Assembly: GCA_902475415.1 (NCBI GenBank)
Contig: CABRZK010000097.1
Location: forward strand, 1-8,316
Direction of reading: 5' to 3'
Origin: an uncultured Eubacterium sp.
Lineage (GTDB): Bacteria > Bacillota > Clostridia > Lachnospirales > Lachnospiraceae
DNA length: 8,316 bases
Shown: positions 1-5,855 of the stretch, in pieces
Position numbering within the stretch: the stretch's first letter is position 1
Layout of the letters: each line of letters opens with the position of its first letter
The notes under the pieces: generated by a model
Told to the model about the DNA's origin: nothing
What the model saw: the letters and a program-made list of their open reading frames with translations, nothing else
The model's database searches: none
Made by a program: the position numbers and the translations under genes

Positions 1-345
1 TGTTGTCGACGGGAAAATGGCGTCCATTTTTGCAAAATAATCCTGCTTGATCTCCAGTTTTTCAATAATTCCTTCAAACACGATATCCGCAAAATCTGCA
101 ACTTCTTCAATCGTATCAACAAAGCTGATTCTTGCTGCCGCTTCATCTGCCTCCTGCTGTGTCATTACATCATTTTCAACTAATACGCTTAAATTATCTC
201 TGACAACAGCTGCTGCATCGCAACGGATCTTGTCATCATATACATAAATTACTTTTACCTGATGTCCTTTGCTTGCAAAAAGCTGGGCAATTCCAAGTCC
301 CATTTTGCCAGCACCAAGGACAGCGATATTCTTTTTATTATTCAT
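1..345 (-). CDS. 3-hydroxyacyl-CoA dehydrogenase, NAD-binding N-terminal part (partial)
   Basis: The family oxidises (S)-3-hydroxyacyl-CoA, such as 3-hydroxybutyryl-CoA, to the 3-ketoacyl-CoA with NAD(P) in the cytoplasm. The visible 115 residues start at an ATG (343-345) with a good ribosome binding site, AAGGGG, at 351-356. A Rossmann dinucleotide-binding loop GAGKMGLGIAQ sits at residues 11-21, and the family block FEGIIEKLEIK at 90-100 is the counterpart of the usual EAI-E-L-K helix. The frame is open to the left edge, so roughly the last 60 percent of a typical 280-residue protein, including the catalytic Ser/His/Asn region, is outside the window. It follows the cyclase-family hydrolase after 125 nt and is probably co-transcribed from the sigma-54 promoter at 1456-1473. 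I would not equate it with the central butyrate-pathway enzyme, because crotonase, bcd and etf genes are not next to it. A related beta-hydroxyacid substrate is possible. Confidence 0.88.
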   Translation of the reverse strand, partial: MNNKKNIAVLGAGKMGLGIAQLFASKGHQVKVIYVYDDKIRCDAAAVVRDNLSVLVENDVMTQQEADEAAARISFVDTIEEVADFADIVFEGIIEKLEIKQDYFAKMDAIFPSTT

Positions 346-470
346 AGTGTCCCCTTTTCAAAAAGCAGGAGCCGACACCTGTTAGGTATGACAGCTTTTA
401 ATAAAAACTGCGTTCAAGATGCCGACTCCCTACTTTATAAATTACTTTCTTTATAAATACACAAGAATGA
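346..470. other. intergenic spacer between hydrolase and dehydrogenase genes
   Basis: These 125 nt carry the ribosome binding site of the dehydrogenase (351-356) and no convincing intrinsic terminator, which supports co-transcription with the upstream hydrolase. Two direct copies of GCCGAC occur at 371-376 and 421-426. On the minus strand a short hairpin ACCTAACAGGT lies around 380-390. An AT-rich stretch follows the hydrolase stop codon. I see no second promoter that I would defend. Confidence 0.4.
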
Positions 471-1388
471 TTAATATACGCCGTAAGGATATTCTTTATC
501 CGGTACGCTTCTGTCGATTCTGTCAGATGGAACAAATGCAACGGCACGAACGATTGTACCATCACCCATATACCAGCGAAGTGGGAATGCACAGAATAAG
601 AATCTCTGGTTTGTTACTTTATCCAGATCTCCACCAAGGTTCTCAATACCCATTACGTTGTTTGCCATCAGAATATCATGACATGGCTCCCACTCTGGGA
701 AATCATCTTTTGCCGGATGTCCGAACTGCTCTTCGTACTCTTCACAGATACGCGGAACGTATGGACCAGGGCCGTGATCAGCAGCATATGTATAAAGGAT
801 ATGATCGATGGCCTGCATATCGAAACCAACACCTCTTACATGATGCTCAACAAACCATTTTGCACCTTCGATAGAAAGTCCCGGGCTGTATGCGAAGTAA
901 TCATCATTCTCACCCCAGCGTCTGTGTGTAACTGTATTTAACAGTACCCAGTCACCATCTTTGATTCCGCCTGGAACTTTTTTCGCTGCATTTTCGATAT
1001 CTTCTACTGTGATCAGCTCCCATTTTCCTTTCGGGATATCCAGACATACAGCCTCACCAAAGTAGTTCTGAATTGGAAGCTCATGTGTAAACGGGCTCTC
1101 CGGAATTACATGAGATGGGGAATCTGCATGTGTGGAGTTGTGCATATGGAATGAATTGAAAGTCTGAAGCAGTCTGTAATGCATCGGCATATGCTGCACT
1201 CTGTCGATATGGAAATCTCCGTTGGACGGCCAGAGTGGATTTCCTCTACCGAACGGGTTTGAAAGGTCAATCAGTTCGAAAGATCCATCTTTGAACATAT
1301 CAAAGATACTTCCATCATATGGTTTCTTCCAGTCATTTGTGTGTGCGAAGCACTCTTCGCGTGTGTGTCTTACTGCGATTTCTGACAT
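471..1388 (-). CDS. cyclase-family (kynurenine formamidase/isatin hydrolase-like) metal-dependent hydrolase
   Basis: This 305-residue protein belongs to the cyclase family (PF04199 type), whose members hydrolyse amides, lactams or related rings with Zn or Mn. The active site looks complete by comparison with KynB-type enzymes. H83, H87 and D89 are candidate metal ligands and H93 the base, in the block HMHNSTHADSPSH (81-93). H237 and E249 complete the site with the usual 12-residue spacing. Other family blocks are GVGFDMQAID (186-195) and the C-terminal GDGTIVRAVAF (275-285). It is about 90 residues longer than a typical kynurenine formamidase, with extra sequence at the N-terminus and an acidic insert around 200-235. 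The ATG at 1386-1388 has an AAGGAG site at 1397-1402 with 8 nt spacing. There is no signal peptide, so it is cytoplasmic. It is the first gene after the sigma-54 promoter and precedes a 3-hydroxyacyl-CoA dehydrogenase, which suggests ring or amide opening followed by CoA-ester oxidation. The substrate is unknown. Confidence 0.88.
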   Translation of the reverse strand: MSEIAVRHTREECFAHTNDWKKPYDGSIFDMFKDGSFELIDLSNPFGRGNPLWPSNGDFHIDRVQHMPMHYRLLQTFNSFHMHNSTHADSPSHVIPESPFTHELPIQNYFGEAVCLDIPKGKWELITVEDIENAAKKVPGGIKDGDWVLLNTVTHRRWGENDDYFAYSPGLSIEGAKWFVEHHVRGVGFDMQAIDHILYTYAADHGPGPYVPRICEEYEEQFGHPAKDDFPEWEPCHDILMANNVMGIENLGGDLDKVTNQRFLFCAFPLRWYMGDGTIVRAVAFVPSDRIDRSVPDKEYPYGVY

Positions 1389-1455
1389 TATACTTTCTCC
1401 TTTTCTCTTATTTTTAAATTGTATTTTGTTGTTGTAGGGATTTCACTTATATATG

Positions 1456-1473
1456 AAGCAAATACCGTGCCAA
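1456..1473 (-). promoter_or_regulatory. sigma-54 (RpoN) -24/-12 promoter
   Basis: On the minus strand this reads TTGGCACGGTATTTGCTT. It matches the consensus YTGGCACGRNNNTTGCW at every specified base, with the required 10 nt between the invariant GG (1470-1471) and GC (1458-1459). The expected start of transcription is near 1446, leaving a leader of about 58 nt before the hydrolase ATG. Sigma-54 promoters need an ATP-driven enhancer-binding activator, so the hydrolase/dehydrogenase unit is probably switched on by a dedicated regulator encoded outside this window. The assignment rests on sequence match and position only. Confidence 0.88.
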
Positions 1474-1478
1474 TTTTC

Positions 1479-1511
1479 AAAACCCAGAAAATCGCTGATT
1501 TTCCGGGTTTT
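1479..1511. terminator. bidirectional hairpin just upstream of the sigma-54 promoter
   Basis: The arms AAAACCC-A-GAAAATC (1479-1493) and GATTTTC-C-GGGTTTT (1497-1511) pair over 14 bp with one A/C mismatch and a 3-nt loop. On the plus strand it runs into six T residues (1508-1513). On the minus strand it is followed by four T residues. It could act as a second terminator behind 1598-1631 that shields the sigma-54 promoter from read-through. It could instead be a DNA operator, since it covers about -33 to -65 relative to the predicted start. Confidence 0.55.
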
Positions 1512-1513
1512 TT

Positions 1514-1575
1514 GTTGCAAAATCACATGTTTTTGTTTCTGTTTTTCAACGAAACCGTAATTTCTGTTGCAAAAC
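1514..1575. repeat. three GTTGCAAAA-type repeats, candidate activator-binding sites
   Basis: On the plus strand GTTGCAAAAT lies at 1514-1523 and GTTGCAAAAC at 1566-1575. GTTTTTCAAC at 1541-1550 is the inverted form of the latter with one mismatch. They fall at roughly -68 to -129 relative to the predicted sigma-54 start, a normal distance for upstream activator sequences bound by enhancer-binding proteins. The repeats are directly visible; their role is inferred from position. Confidence 0.5.
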
Positions 1576-1597
1576 GGAAATTGAGTTCGTACACAGC

Positions 1598-1631
1598 AAA
1601 AAAACAGTGACTCAATTCATCTGAATCACTG
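1598..1631 (-). terminator. Rho-independent terminator after the methyltransferase genes
   Basis: On the minus strand CAGTGATTCA (1631-1622) pairs with TGAGTCACTG (1614-1605) over 10 bp including one G-U wobble, around a 7-nt loop. Seven T residues (1604-1598) follow directly. It begins 16 nt after the methyltransferase stop codon and marks the end of the right-hand transcription unit. Confidence 0.88.
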
Positions 1632-1647
1632 CTTTTCACTTTATACA

Positions 1648-2418
1648 TTATTCTTTTATCCTGCGTCTTGCCGCAATCCGAAACATCGGTGTGGACGCAT
1701 AATTTATTTTTTCATCCTCTGTCCAGAGTTTCTGCCAGATATCTGTGTCAATATCTATCGTACCAAATCCTGTCCGTTGTAAAATCTGCTCATCCCACTG
1801 CGGGCGAAGTTCCCTGCTTAATGGTACATTCCGTGCAATCTCTTCCATTGCCTCAATATCTGTATTGACGTATTCATCCCGCACCTGCTCAGCCGCTGTC
1901 GCAGCCCGGTCTGCTTCATATCCTTTTCGCATTTCTTCATCATACAGGTACCGATACCAGTTGGCATCGAAATTAACCATCACACCACCTGGTTTTAAGA
2001 CCCGATACCATTCCCGGTAAGCCTCTTCCGGTTCTTCCAGTACCCAGGTCAGGTTCCGGCTCACTACCAGATCAAAACTTTGATCCGAAAAATCCAACTG
2101 CTGCGCATCCATCTGTATCCAACGAATTCTGTCTGCCAGCGCTCCGGCATTACGCTGCGCCTCTGCCAGCATTTCTTCGGTACAGTCTATAGCCGTCACC
2201 TGATACCCTTCCTGCGCCAGCAAAATAGCAAAAAATCCAGGTCCGGTTCCGATATCAAGAATCTGTATCTCCGATGTCTCTCTATCCGGTAAATGCATTT
2301 TTATTTCTCTGATCCATTCCGGCCATTTTTCTCCGGCCAGCTCTTCCCGGTTGTATTCCGAATATCCCTCTGCCCGGTTTCCCCAGTAGTTCAGGATCTG
2401 TTCTTCCAGTTCTTTCAT
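1648..2418 (-). CDS. class I SAM-dependent methyltransferase (second paralogue)
   Basis: This 256-residue cytoplasmic enzyme transfers a methyl group from S-adenosylmethionine to an unidentified acceptor. The Rossmann SAM-binding loop is LDIGTGPGFFA at residues 54-64, and the acidic residue closing strand 2 is D78 (AID). A fold-typical block SRNLTWVL lies at 120-127 and LKPGG at 141-145. The C-terminal third (about 150-256) is Trp/Tyr-rich and probably shapes the substrate pocket. It resembles the neighbouring methyltransferase along its whole length, so the pair arose by duplication. The ATG at 2416-2418 has only a weak GGAAA-like site, but the protein starts right at the conserved N-terminal helix (ILNYW), so the start is plausible. 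It is the last gene before the strong terminator at 1598-1631. The family is ubiquitous and the fold alone does not reveal the substrate. Co-location with a nickel-type importer and an acyl reductase suggests a small-molecule acceptor. Confidence 0.87.
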   Translation of the reverse strand: MKELEEQILNYWGNRAEGYSEYNREELAGEKWPEWIREIKMHLPDRETSEIQILDIGTGPGFFAILLAQEGYQVTAIDCTEEMLAEAQRNAGALADRIRWIQMDAQQLDFSDQSFDLVVSRNLTWVLEEPEEAYREWYRVLKPGGVMVNFDANWYRYLYDEEMRKGYEADRAATAAEQVRDEYVNTDIEAMEEIARNVPLSRELRPQWDEQILQRTGFGTIDIDTDIWQKLWTEDEKINYASTPMFRIAARRRIKE

Positions 2419-2515
2419 ATTTTCTAATTTCCGTTCTTTTGATTTTATTTCGCACCCTTACAAGTAAAATATAAAATCATCTGCTTCTTTTGAAACAAAT
2501 GATTTCATACTCACA
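2419..2515 (-). terminator. spacer with hairpin between the two methyltransferase genes
   Basis: On the minus strand AAATCATTTG (2505-2496) pairs with CAGATGATTT (2483-2474) over 10 bp with one G-U wobble and a 12-nt loop. The sequence TATATTTTA follows, a broken U-tract. This could be a leaky terminator or attenuator that lowers expression of the second methyltransferase relative to the first. No good promoter is visible downstream of it, which argues for partial read-through. Confidence 0.45.
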
Positions 2516-3292
2516 TTAATACTGGTTCTTTGTCGCCACAATGCAAAACAGCGGGGTCGGATTATAGAATTCATCTTTTTCCGTATAAATCCGTTTGCTT
2601 ATTCCAAGATCCAGACGGATCTGCTCAAATCCCGCCTTCTCCAGTGCGGTGATATCCCATGCCGGACGCACATGATAACTGATTTCCAGCTGTTCCTTAA
2701 TCGCTTCGCATTCCTGCATCAGGTCACCGGCAATCTGTTTGTGTGCATGATTCTCAGGAAGTTTCTCGCCTTTTCCGGTAAAATCAGCTTTTCCGTAATT
2801 GCCGTCAAAATTCAGAAGCACACCTCCCGGTTTTAACACACGCTGCCATTCCCGGTAAGCTTCCTGCGGATGCGGTAACGTCCAGGTCAGATTTCTGGAA
2901 ATAACCATATCAAAACTTTCATCTGCAAATAATAATTTTTCTGCATCCATCACGCGGAACTGAGCACTGCTTTGTAATGTACGACCAGCTTCTTTGGCTT
3001 CCTGAATCATAGAAGGGGTCAGATCAATTCCCGTCACACGATGTCCCAGACTGCTGAGAAGAAATGCAAAAAAACCTGTTCCTGTTCCAACATCCAGGAT
3101 GCGGAGCTGTCCTCCCGCCGGAATGTGCTTTGCAATTTCCCGCAACCAGCGCTCTGCCATTACACTGTTCAGTTCTTTCAGACGCAGCTGTGCAAAATCA
3201 TGACTTCTCTGTGTCCAGTAATTCTGAATCCGCATTTTGGAATTCAGAAAACAGATTCCCTGCTCTTTGTATTGTTCTGCTACCTGTGACAT
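2516..3292 (-). CDS. class I SAM-dependent methyltransferase (first paralogue)
   Basis: This is a 258-residue SAM-dependent methyltransferase. The SAM loop is ILDVGTGTGFFA at residues 65-76, the acidic end of strand 2 is D90 (GID), and ISRNLTW (131-137) and RVLKPGG (151-157) follow. The blocks SRNLTW, AYREW and RVLKPGGV are shared with the adjacent paralogue. Residue 20 is also a Met and corresponds to the start of the paralogue. I prefer the first ATG (3290-3292) because it has a purine-rich AGAGAGAGG site at 3301-3309 with 8 nt spacing, while nothing like it precedes Met20. No membrane segment or signal peptide is seen. It follows the acyl reductase gene after 216 nt. The acceptor is unknown; O-, N- or C-methylation of a small ligand linked to the importer is an inference. 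Confidence 0.87.
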   Translation of the reverse strand: MSQVAEQYKEQGICFLNSKMRIQNYWTQRSHDFAQLRLKELNSVMAERWLREIAKHIPAGGQLRILDVGTGTGFFAFLLSSLGHRVTGIDLTPSMIQEAKEAGRTLQSSAQFRVMDAEKLLFADESFDMVISRNLTWTLPHPQEAYREWQRVLKPGGVLLNFDGNYGKADFTGKGEKLPENHAHKQIAGDLMQECEAIKEQLEISYHVRPAWDITALEKAGFEQIRLDLGISKRIYTEKDEFYNPTPLFCIVATKNQY

Positions 3293-3508
3293 ATATGTAA
3301 CCTCTCTCTGATGCTTTTCTTAATCTGTTTCATTCTTCCACCCATTGTAAAACTCTGCTTCAAAATAATTGTGAAAGCAGTAATTACATGTGGTCTTTTT
3401 TAAAATCCCTGTATGCTATCAGTTTACTGAACTATGACACAGTTCACAAGCCACCCCCAGGGTTATTTTTTCAACAAACAGACTACCTGCAAAATCGAGA
3501 GACACCAC
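3293..3508. other. spacer between acyl reductase and first methyltransferase
   Basis: These 216 nt have no convincing gene. On the minus strand a hairpin CTGCTTTCA/TGAAGCAG (3380-3355, one bulged T) is followed only by AGTTTTAC, so it is a poor terminator. Small dyads occur further upstream, such as GAACT/AGTTC and TCAGT/ACTGA around 3423-3447. A weak sigma-A-like pair, TTGTGA then TAAACT at 17 nt spacing, overlaps that dyad region, so a separate promoter for the methyltransferases is possible. The purine-rich ribosome binding site for the next gene is at 3301-3309. Confidence 0.4.
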
Positions 3509-4702
3509 TCAGGCGGAGATAATTCTGATCAAATATTCCATCAGATCTTTTCCATCCCATATCAGCGAGAAATCCAACGCATGTCCATTTTCCACAATCC
3601 GATCCACACCGGACACACCTGCCTTCAACAATTCCAACGCAATTTGATTCCGGTCAACACCCACACAGGTCAATGTCTGACATTTTCCGGTCAACACTGG
3701 ATATAAACCGGATAAGGTTTCTCCGCTGCTCTCAAAAAAGAATCCTCCCGGAACAGTCTGCTCCCAGAGTTCTTCCGTAAGTTCCGGACATTGCATCAAT
3801 ACAACTGCATTTTCACATTTTTCCATTGTTATTGTTGGATTGATCGCAGCCAGATAAAGCGCCTGTTCCCATTTTTGTACTGCGATGTGCGCATCCACTT
3901 TATAATGTGCCTGAATATAACCAAACGCCGCCGTCCAGAATTTTTTCCGGGCAGCATACACCTCGTCCTTCTTTCCTGTCCAATAAATCAGAGACGGAGA
4001 TGAGCAGGCATTCTGGTCGTTCAGATAGATGTCATTATAAAATCCCCGGAGGATATCTGTGAGATTTTCTGTCGTCAGAATATATTCTGCTGAAAACACC
4101 GCTGCCGAACGGCGGTCTGCAAATGTAAGCTCCGGTGTACCCGGCTGCAGTTTCGATTGTTGAATCTCAAGAATACTGTTATCTCCCCCCCATATTACCC
4201 GCACCTGGCACATCTGTGAAAAGGTATCTGTCACGTCTTTTCTATGTCCGTAACGCACGATCACAATTCGTTTTTTCCATTCCGGCTGTTGTTCCATAAC
4301 CTGTTTCAGCGCTGACAAAATCAGTTCTTCCTGTACCGTACTCTTTTCCGGAAGTCTCAGAATCACCGTATTTCCTGCCAGCAATGCCGTTGCCATACTA
4401 AATGCAAACAGCACCGGAATATTCGACGGCACAATATGAAAACTGATTCCCCTGCCCAATCGAATCATTCCCTGCCACTTTCTCTCATAATCATCCCGAA
4501 GATGATACAGATGACTCCTGCGGCACCAGAACGCCAGCGCAGCAATATCCGCCGCCTGTAACGATTGATTTTCTTTCCGCAACGTCTGATAAAAGGCATC
4601 CAGAAAAACTATCGTCTGTTGCGCAAATGGAATATATGGTTTTTGTCTGTATAATTCATTCAGCGTGTCCGCATCACCTATCAAAAACTGTATCTGTTCC
4701 AT
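3509..4702 (-). CDS. LuxC-family acyl-CoA (acyl-thioester) reductase
   Basis: This 397-residue protein matches the LuxC acyl-CoA reductase family (PF05893 type), aldehyde-dehydrogenase-like enzymes that reduce acyl-CoA or an acyl-protein thioester to an aldehyde with NADPH. Family landmarks in order are GISFHIVPSNIPVL (85-98) and GNTVILRLP (110-118), at the nucleotide-binding fold. The WGGDNSI block is at 171-177 and the catalytic cysteine C233 lies in NDQNACSSPS (228-237). The C-terminal block VDRIVENGHALDFSLIWDG (366-384) is typical. Length fits stand-alone bacterial members and is shorter than bioluminescence LuxC (about 480). No luciferase, LuxD or LuxE is visible. The start ATG (4700-4702) lies 3 nt after the stop of the truncated NikE-like gene and in the same frame; its AGAGGAG site lies inside that gene. 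Tight linkage to the importer and proximity to two methyltransferases suggest work on a small metabolite. The acyl substrate is unknown. Confidence 0.85.
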   Translation of the reverse strand: MEQIQFLIGDADTLNELYRQKPYIPFAQQTIVFLDAFYQTLRKENQSLQAADIAALAFWCRRSHLYHLRDDYERKWQGMIRLGRGISFHIVPSNIPVLFAFSMATALLAGNTVILRLPEKSTVQEELILSALKQVMEQQPEWKKRIVIVRYGHRKDVTDTFSQMCQVRVIWGGDNSILEIQQSKLQPGTPELTFADRRSAAVFSAEYILTTENLTDILRGFYNDIYLNDQNACSSPSLIYWTGKKDEVYAARKKFWTAAFGYIQAHYKVDAHIAVQKWEQALYLAAINPTITMEKCENAVVLMQCPELTEELWEQTVPGGFFFESSGETLSGLYPVLTGKCQTLTCVGVDRNQIALELLKAGVSGVDRIVENGHALDFSLIWDGKDLMEYLIRIISA

Positions 4703-4705
4703 CCT

Positions 4706-5005
4706 TCATAACATCTCCTCTTTCTGTATTTTTGTATACAGGTTTTTGATTTCTTTTCGATTCTGCTGTTTCTGTCCTGCAATCTGTTTTCCGTCAACCC
4801 AGATTTCTCCGGAATCTGCCTTCAGCAGTTGTGTGATCATTTTAATTGTCGTTGTTTTTCCACATCCGCTCTCTCCGACAATACCCAGACATTCTCCTTT
4901 TTGAAGCTGAAAACTGATATGATCTACCGCAGTAAACAGCTTTTTATTTTTATAAAACTCTTTCGTCAGATTTTTTACTTCTAAAATTGTATCGTTCATA
5001 CCCAT
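4706..5005 (-). pseudogene. nikE: truncated NikE/OppF-type ABC ATPase (Walker A half only)
   Basis: The 99 residues match the start of a NikE/OppF-type importer ATPase, with Walker A GESGCGKT at 44-51 and the strand after it (GEIWVDGKQI, 66-75). Intact relatives have about 250-330 residues. Here the frame ends as TKIQ-KEEML exactly where family members continue with a Q-loop of the MVFQDP type. The Q-loop, ABC signature, Walker B and switch His are therefore all absent. Nothing resembling them follows, because the reductase gene begins 3 nt later in the same frame. The ATG at 5003-5005 has a GGAG site 8 nt upstream. This looks like a deletion from mid-gene to just before the reductase, or an assembly error. 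If real, the importer must use the intact NikD-like ATPase twice or borrow another ATPase. A retained role of the stub in translational coupling is possible. Confidence 0.8.
4715..4720 (-). promoter_or_regulatory. ribosome binding site of the acyl reductase, inside the truncated NikE gene
   Basis: GAGGAG on the minus strand is read as Glu-Glu codons 96-97 of the truncated NikE and lies 12 nt from the reductase ATG, slightly longer than usual. A second AAGG touches the ATG. The arrangement implies translational coupling between the short upstream frame and the reductase. Confidence 0.6.
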
Positions 5006-5066
5006 AGTCCCAACTCCGTTTCACAAGTTATCCCACTCCATCTGACAAATAAACCTTTATTTCTGT
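5006..5066. other. spacer between NikD-like and NikE-like genes
   Basis: This 61-nt spacer contains an AT-rich perfect dyad AAATAAA-CC-TTTATTT (5047-5062) without a T-tract, and the ribosome binding site of the truncated NikE-like gene. No promoter is evident, so the genes are probably one transcript. Confidence 0.35.
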
Positions 5067-5855
5067 TCATCGTTTCAGACGCAGCACCGAGCTGATCAGT
5101 TTCTTCGTGTATACATCCTGCGGATCATTTAATATCTGCTCTTTTGTGCCATACTCCACCAGTTTTCCCTGATGCATGACTGCAATATGGTCCGCCATGT
5201 AATTGACCACGCCAATATTATGCGTTACGATCACAATTCCTGTTCCATATAATTCCCGCAACTTCAGCATTTCCCGGATTACCTGCGCCTGCACCGTTAC
5301 ATCCAGGGCACTGGTTGGTTCATCTGCCAGCAAAAGCCGTGGTCGAAGCACCATGGCAAGCACGATTCCGACACGCTGATTCATTCCACCGGAAAATTCA
5401 AAAGGATAACTGTTCAGGATTTCCTCACCATTTGTAAAACGTAACTGTTCAAACAAACGCAATGCCCGGTCTCTGATTTCCGCTTTTGGCACGGTTTCGT
5501 GCTGCAGGACCGCTTCGTATAACTGCTCTTCGATCGTACGGATCGGACAGAGGGATGCGCCTGCATTCTGAAAAATCATACTGATTTCCGCACCACGCAA
5601 CTGACGAAGCTCTTCCCCCTGCACTTTTGTCATATCGGTATCCTGATACAGAATCTGACCGTTACTCACCCGTCCGCCATCGCCAAGCAATCCCATGGCT
5701 GCACGAATCACCGTACTTTTACCACTGCCGGATTCTCCGACAATGCCAAAAATTTCTCCCGGCTTCATCTGCAGGGAAAAATTCTGCACAACACGTTTTT
5801 CTCCATAATGAATATCTACCTGACGATATTCCAGTAAATTCTGCTCCTGTTCCAC
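5067..5855 (-). CDS. nikD: NikD-type ABC importer ATP-binding protein
   Basis: This is one of the paired ATPases that power a nickel/peptide-family importer at the inner face of the membrane. All functional motifs are present in 262 residues: Walker A GESGSGKS (40-47), Q-loop Q96 in MIFQNAG, signature FSGGMNQR (154-161), Walker B LLLADEP (174-180), D-loop SALD (182-185) and switch H212 in IVTHN. The length is close to E. coli NikD (254) and lacks the long C-terminal extension of Opp/Dpp ATPases, which favours a nickel or metal-complex type. The signature has Asn where Arg is most common (GGMNQR). The start is a GTG (5853-5855) with an AAAGGA site 6 nt upstream. An in-frame stop lies shortly upstream, and the ATG overlapping the GTG is out of frame. 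It is probably the only working ATPase of the cluster, because its partner is truncated. Confidence 0.88.
   Translation of the reverse strand: MEQEQNLLEYRQVDIHYGEKRVVQNFSLQMKPGEIFGIVGESGSGKSTVIRAAMGLLGDGGRVSNGQILYQDTDMTKVQGEELRQLRGAEISMIFQNAGASLCPIRTIEEQLYEAVLQHETVPKAEIRDRALRLFEQLRFTNGEEILNSYPFEFSGGMNQRVGIVLAMVLRPRLLLADEPTSALDVTVQAQVIREMLKLRELYGTGIVIVTHNIGVVNYMADHIAVMHQGKLVEYGTKEQILNDPQDVYTKKLISSVLRLKR

Larger units (their letters stand above)
1389..1647. promoter_or_regulatory. regulatory intergenic region upstream of the hydrolase operon
   Basis: This 259-nt non-coding stretch separates the methyltransferase gene from the hydrolase operon. Reading along the minus strand it holds, in order, an intrinsic terminator (1598-1631), three GTTGCAAAA-type repeats (1514-1575), a long hairpin (1479-1511), a sigma-54 promoter (1456-1473), a leader of about 58 nt and the hydrolase ribosome binding site (1397-1402). 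Short open frames here have no coding features. Confidence 0.8.

Noticed and set aside
371..426. Two GCCGAC direct repeats with flanking GGAG/CTCC, considered as a terminator or operator
   Set aside because: The arms do not pair beyond 4 bp and no T-tract follows. Two six-base matches 50 nt apart are too weak.
419..874. Plus-strand open frame of 151 codons
   Set aside because: It lies entirely antisense to the cyclase-family hydrolase, has no plausible ribosome binding site and gives a low-complexity, His/Arg/Tyr-rich translation with no family resemblance.
3415..3508. Minus-strand frame of about 30 codons starting with GTG right after the reductase stop
   Set aside because: There is no ribosome binding site and no family resemblance. 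It is more likely part of the non-coding spacer.
5485..5505. TTGGCACGG-like plus-strand motif considered as a second sigma-54 promoter
   Set aside because: No TTGC element occurs at the required spacing, it lies inside the NikD-like gene in antisense, and no plus-strand gene follows.
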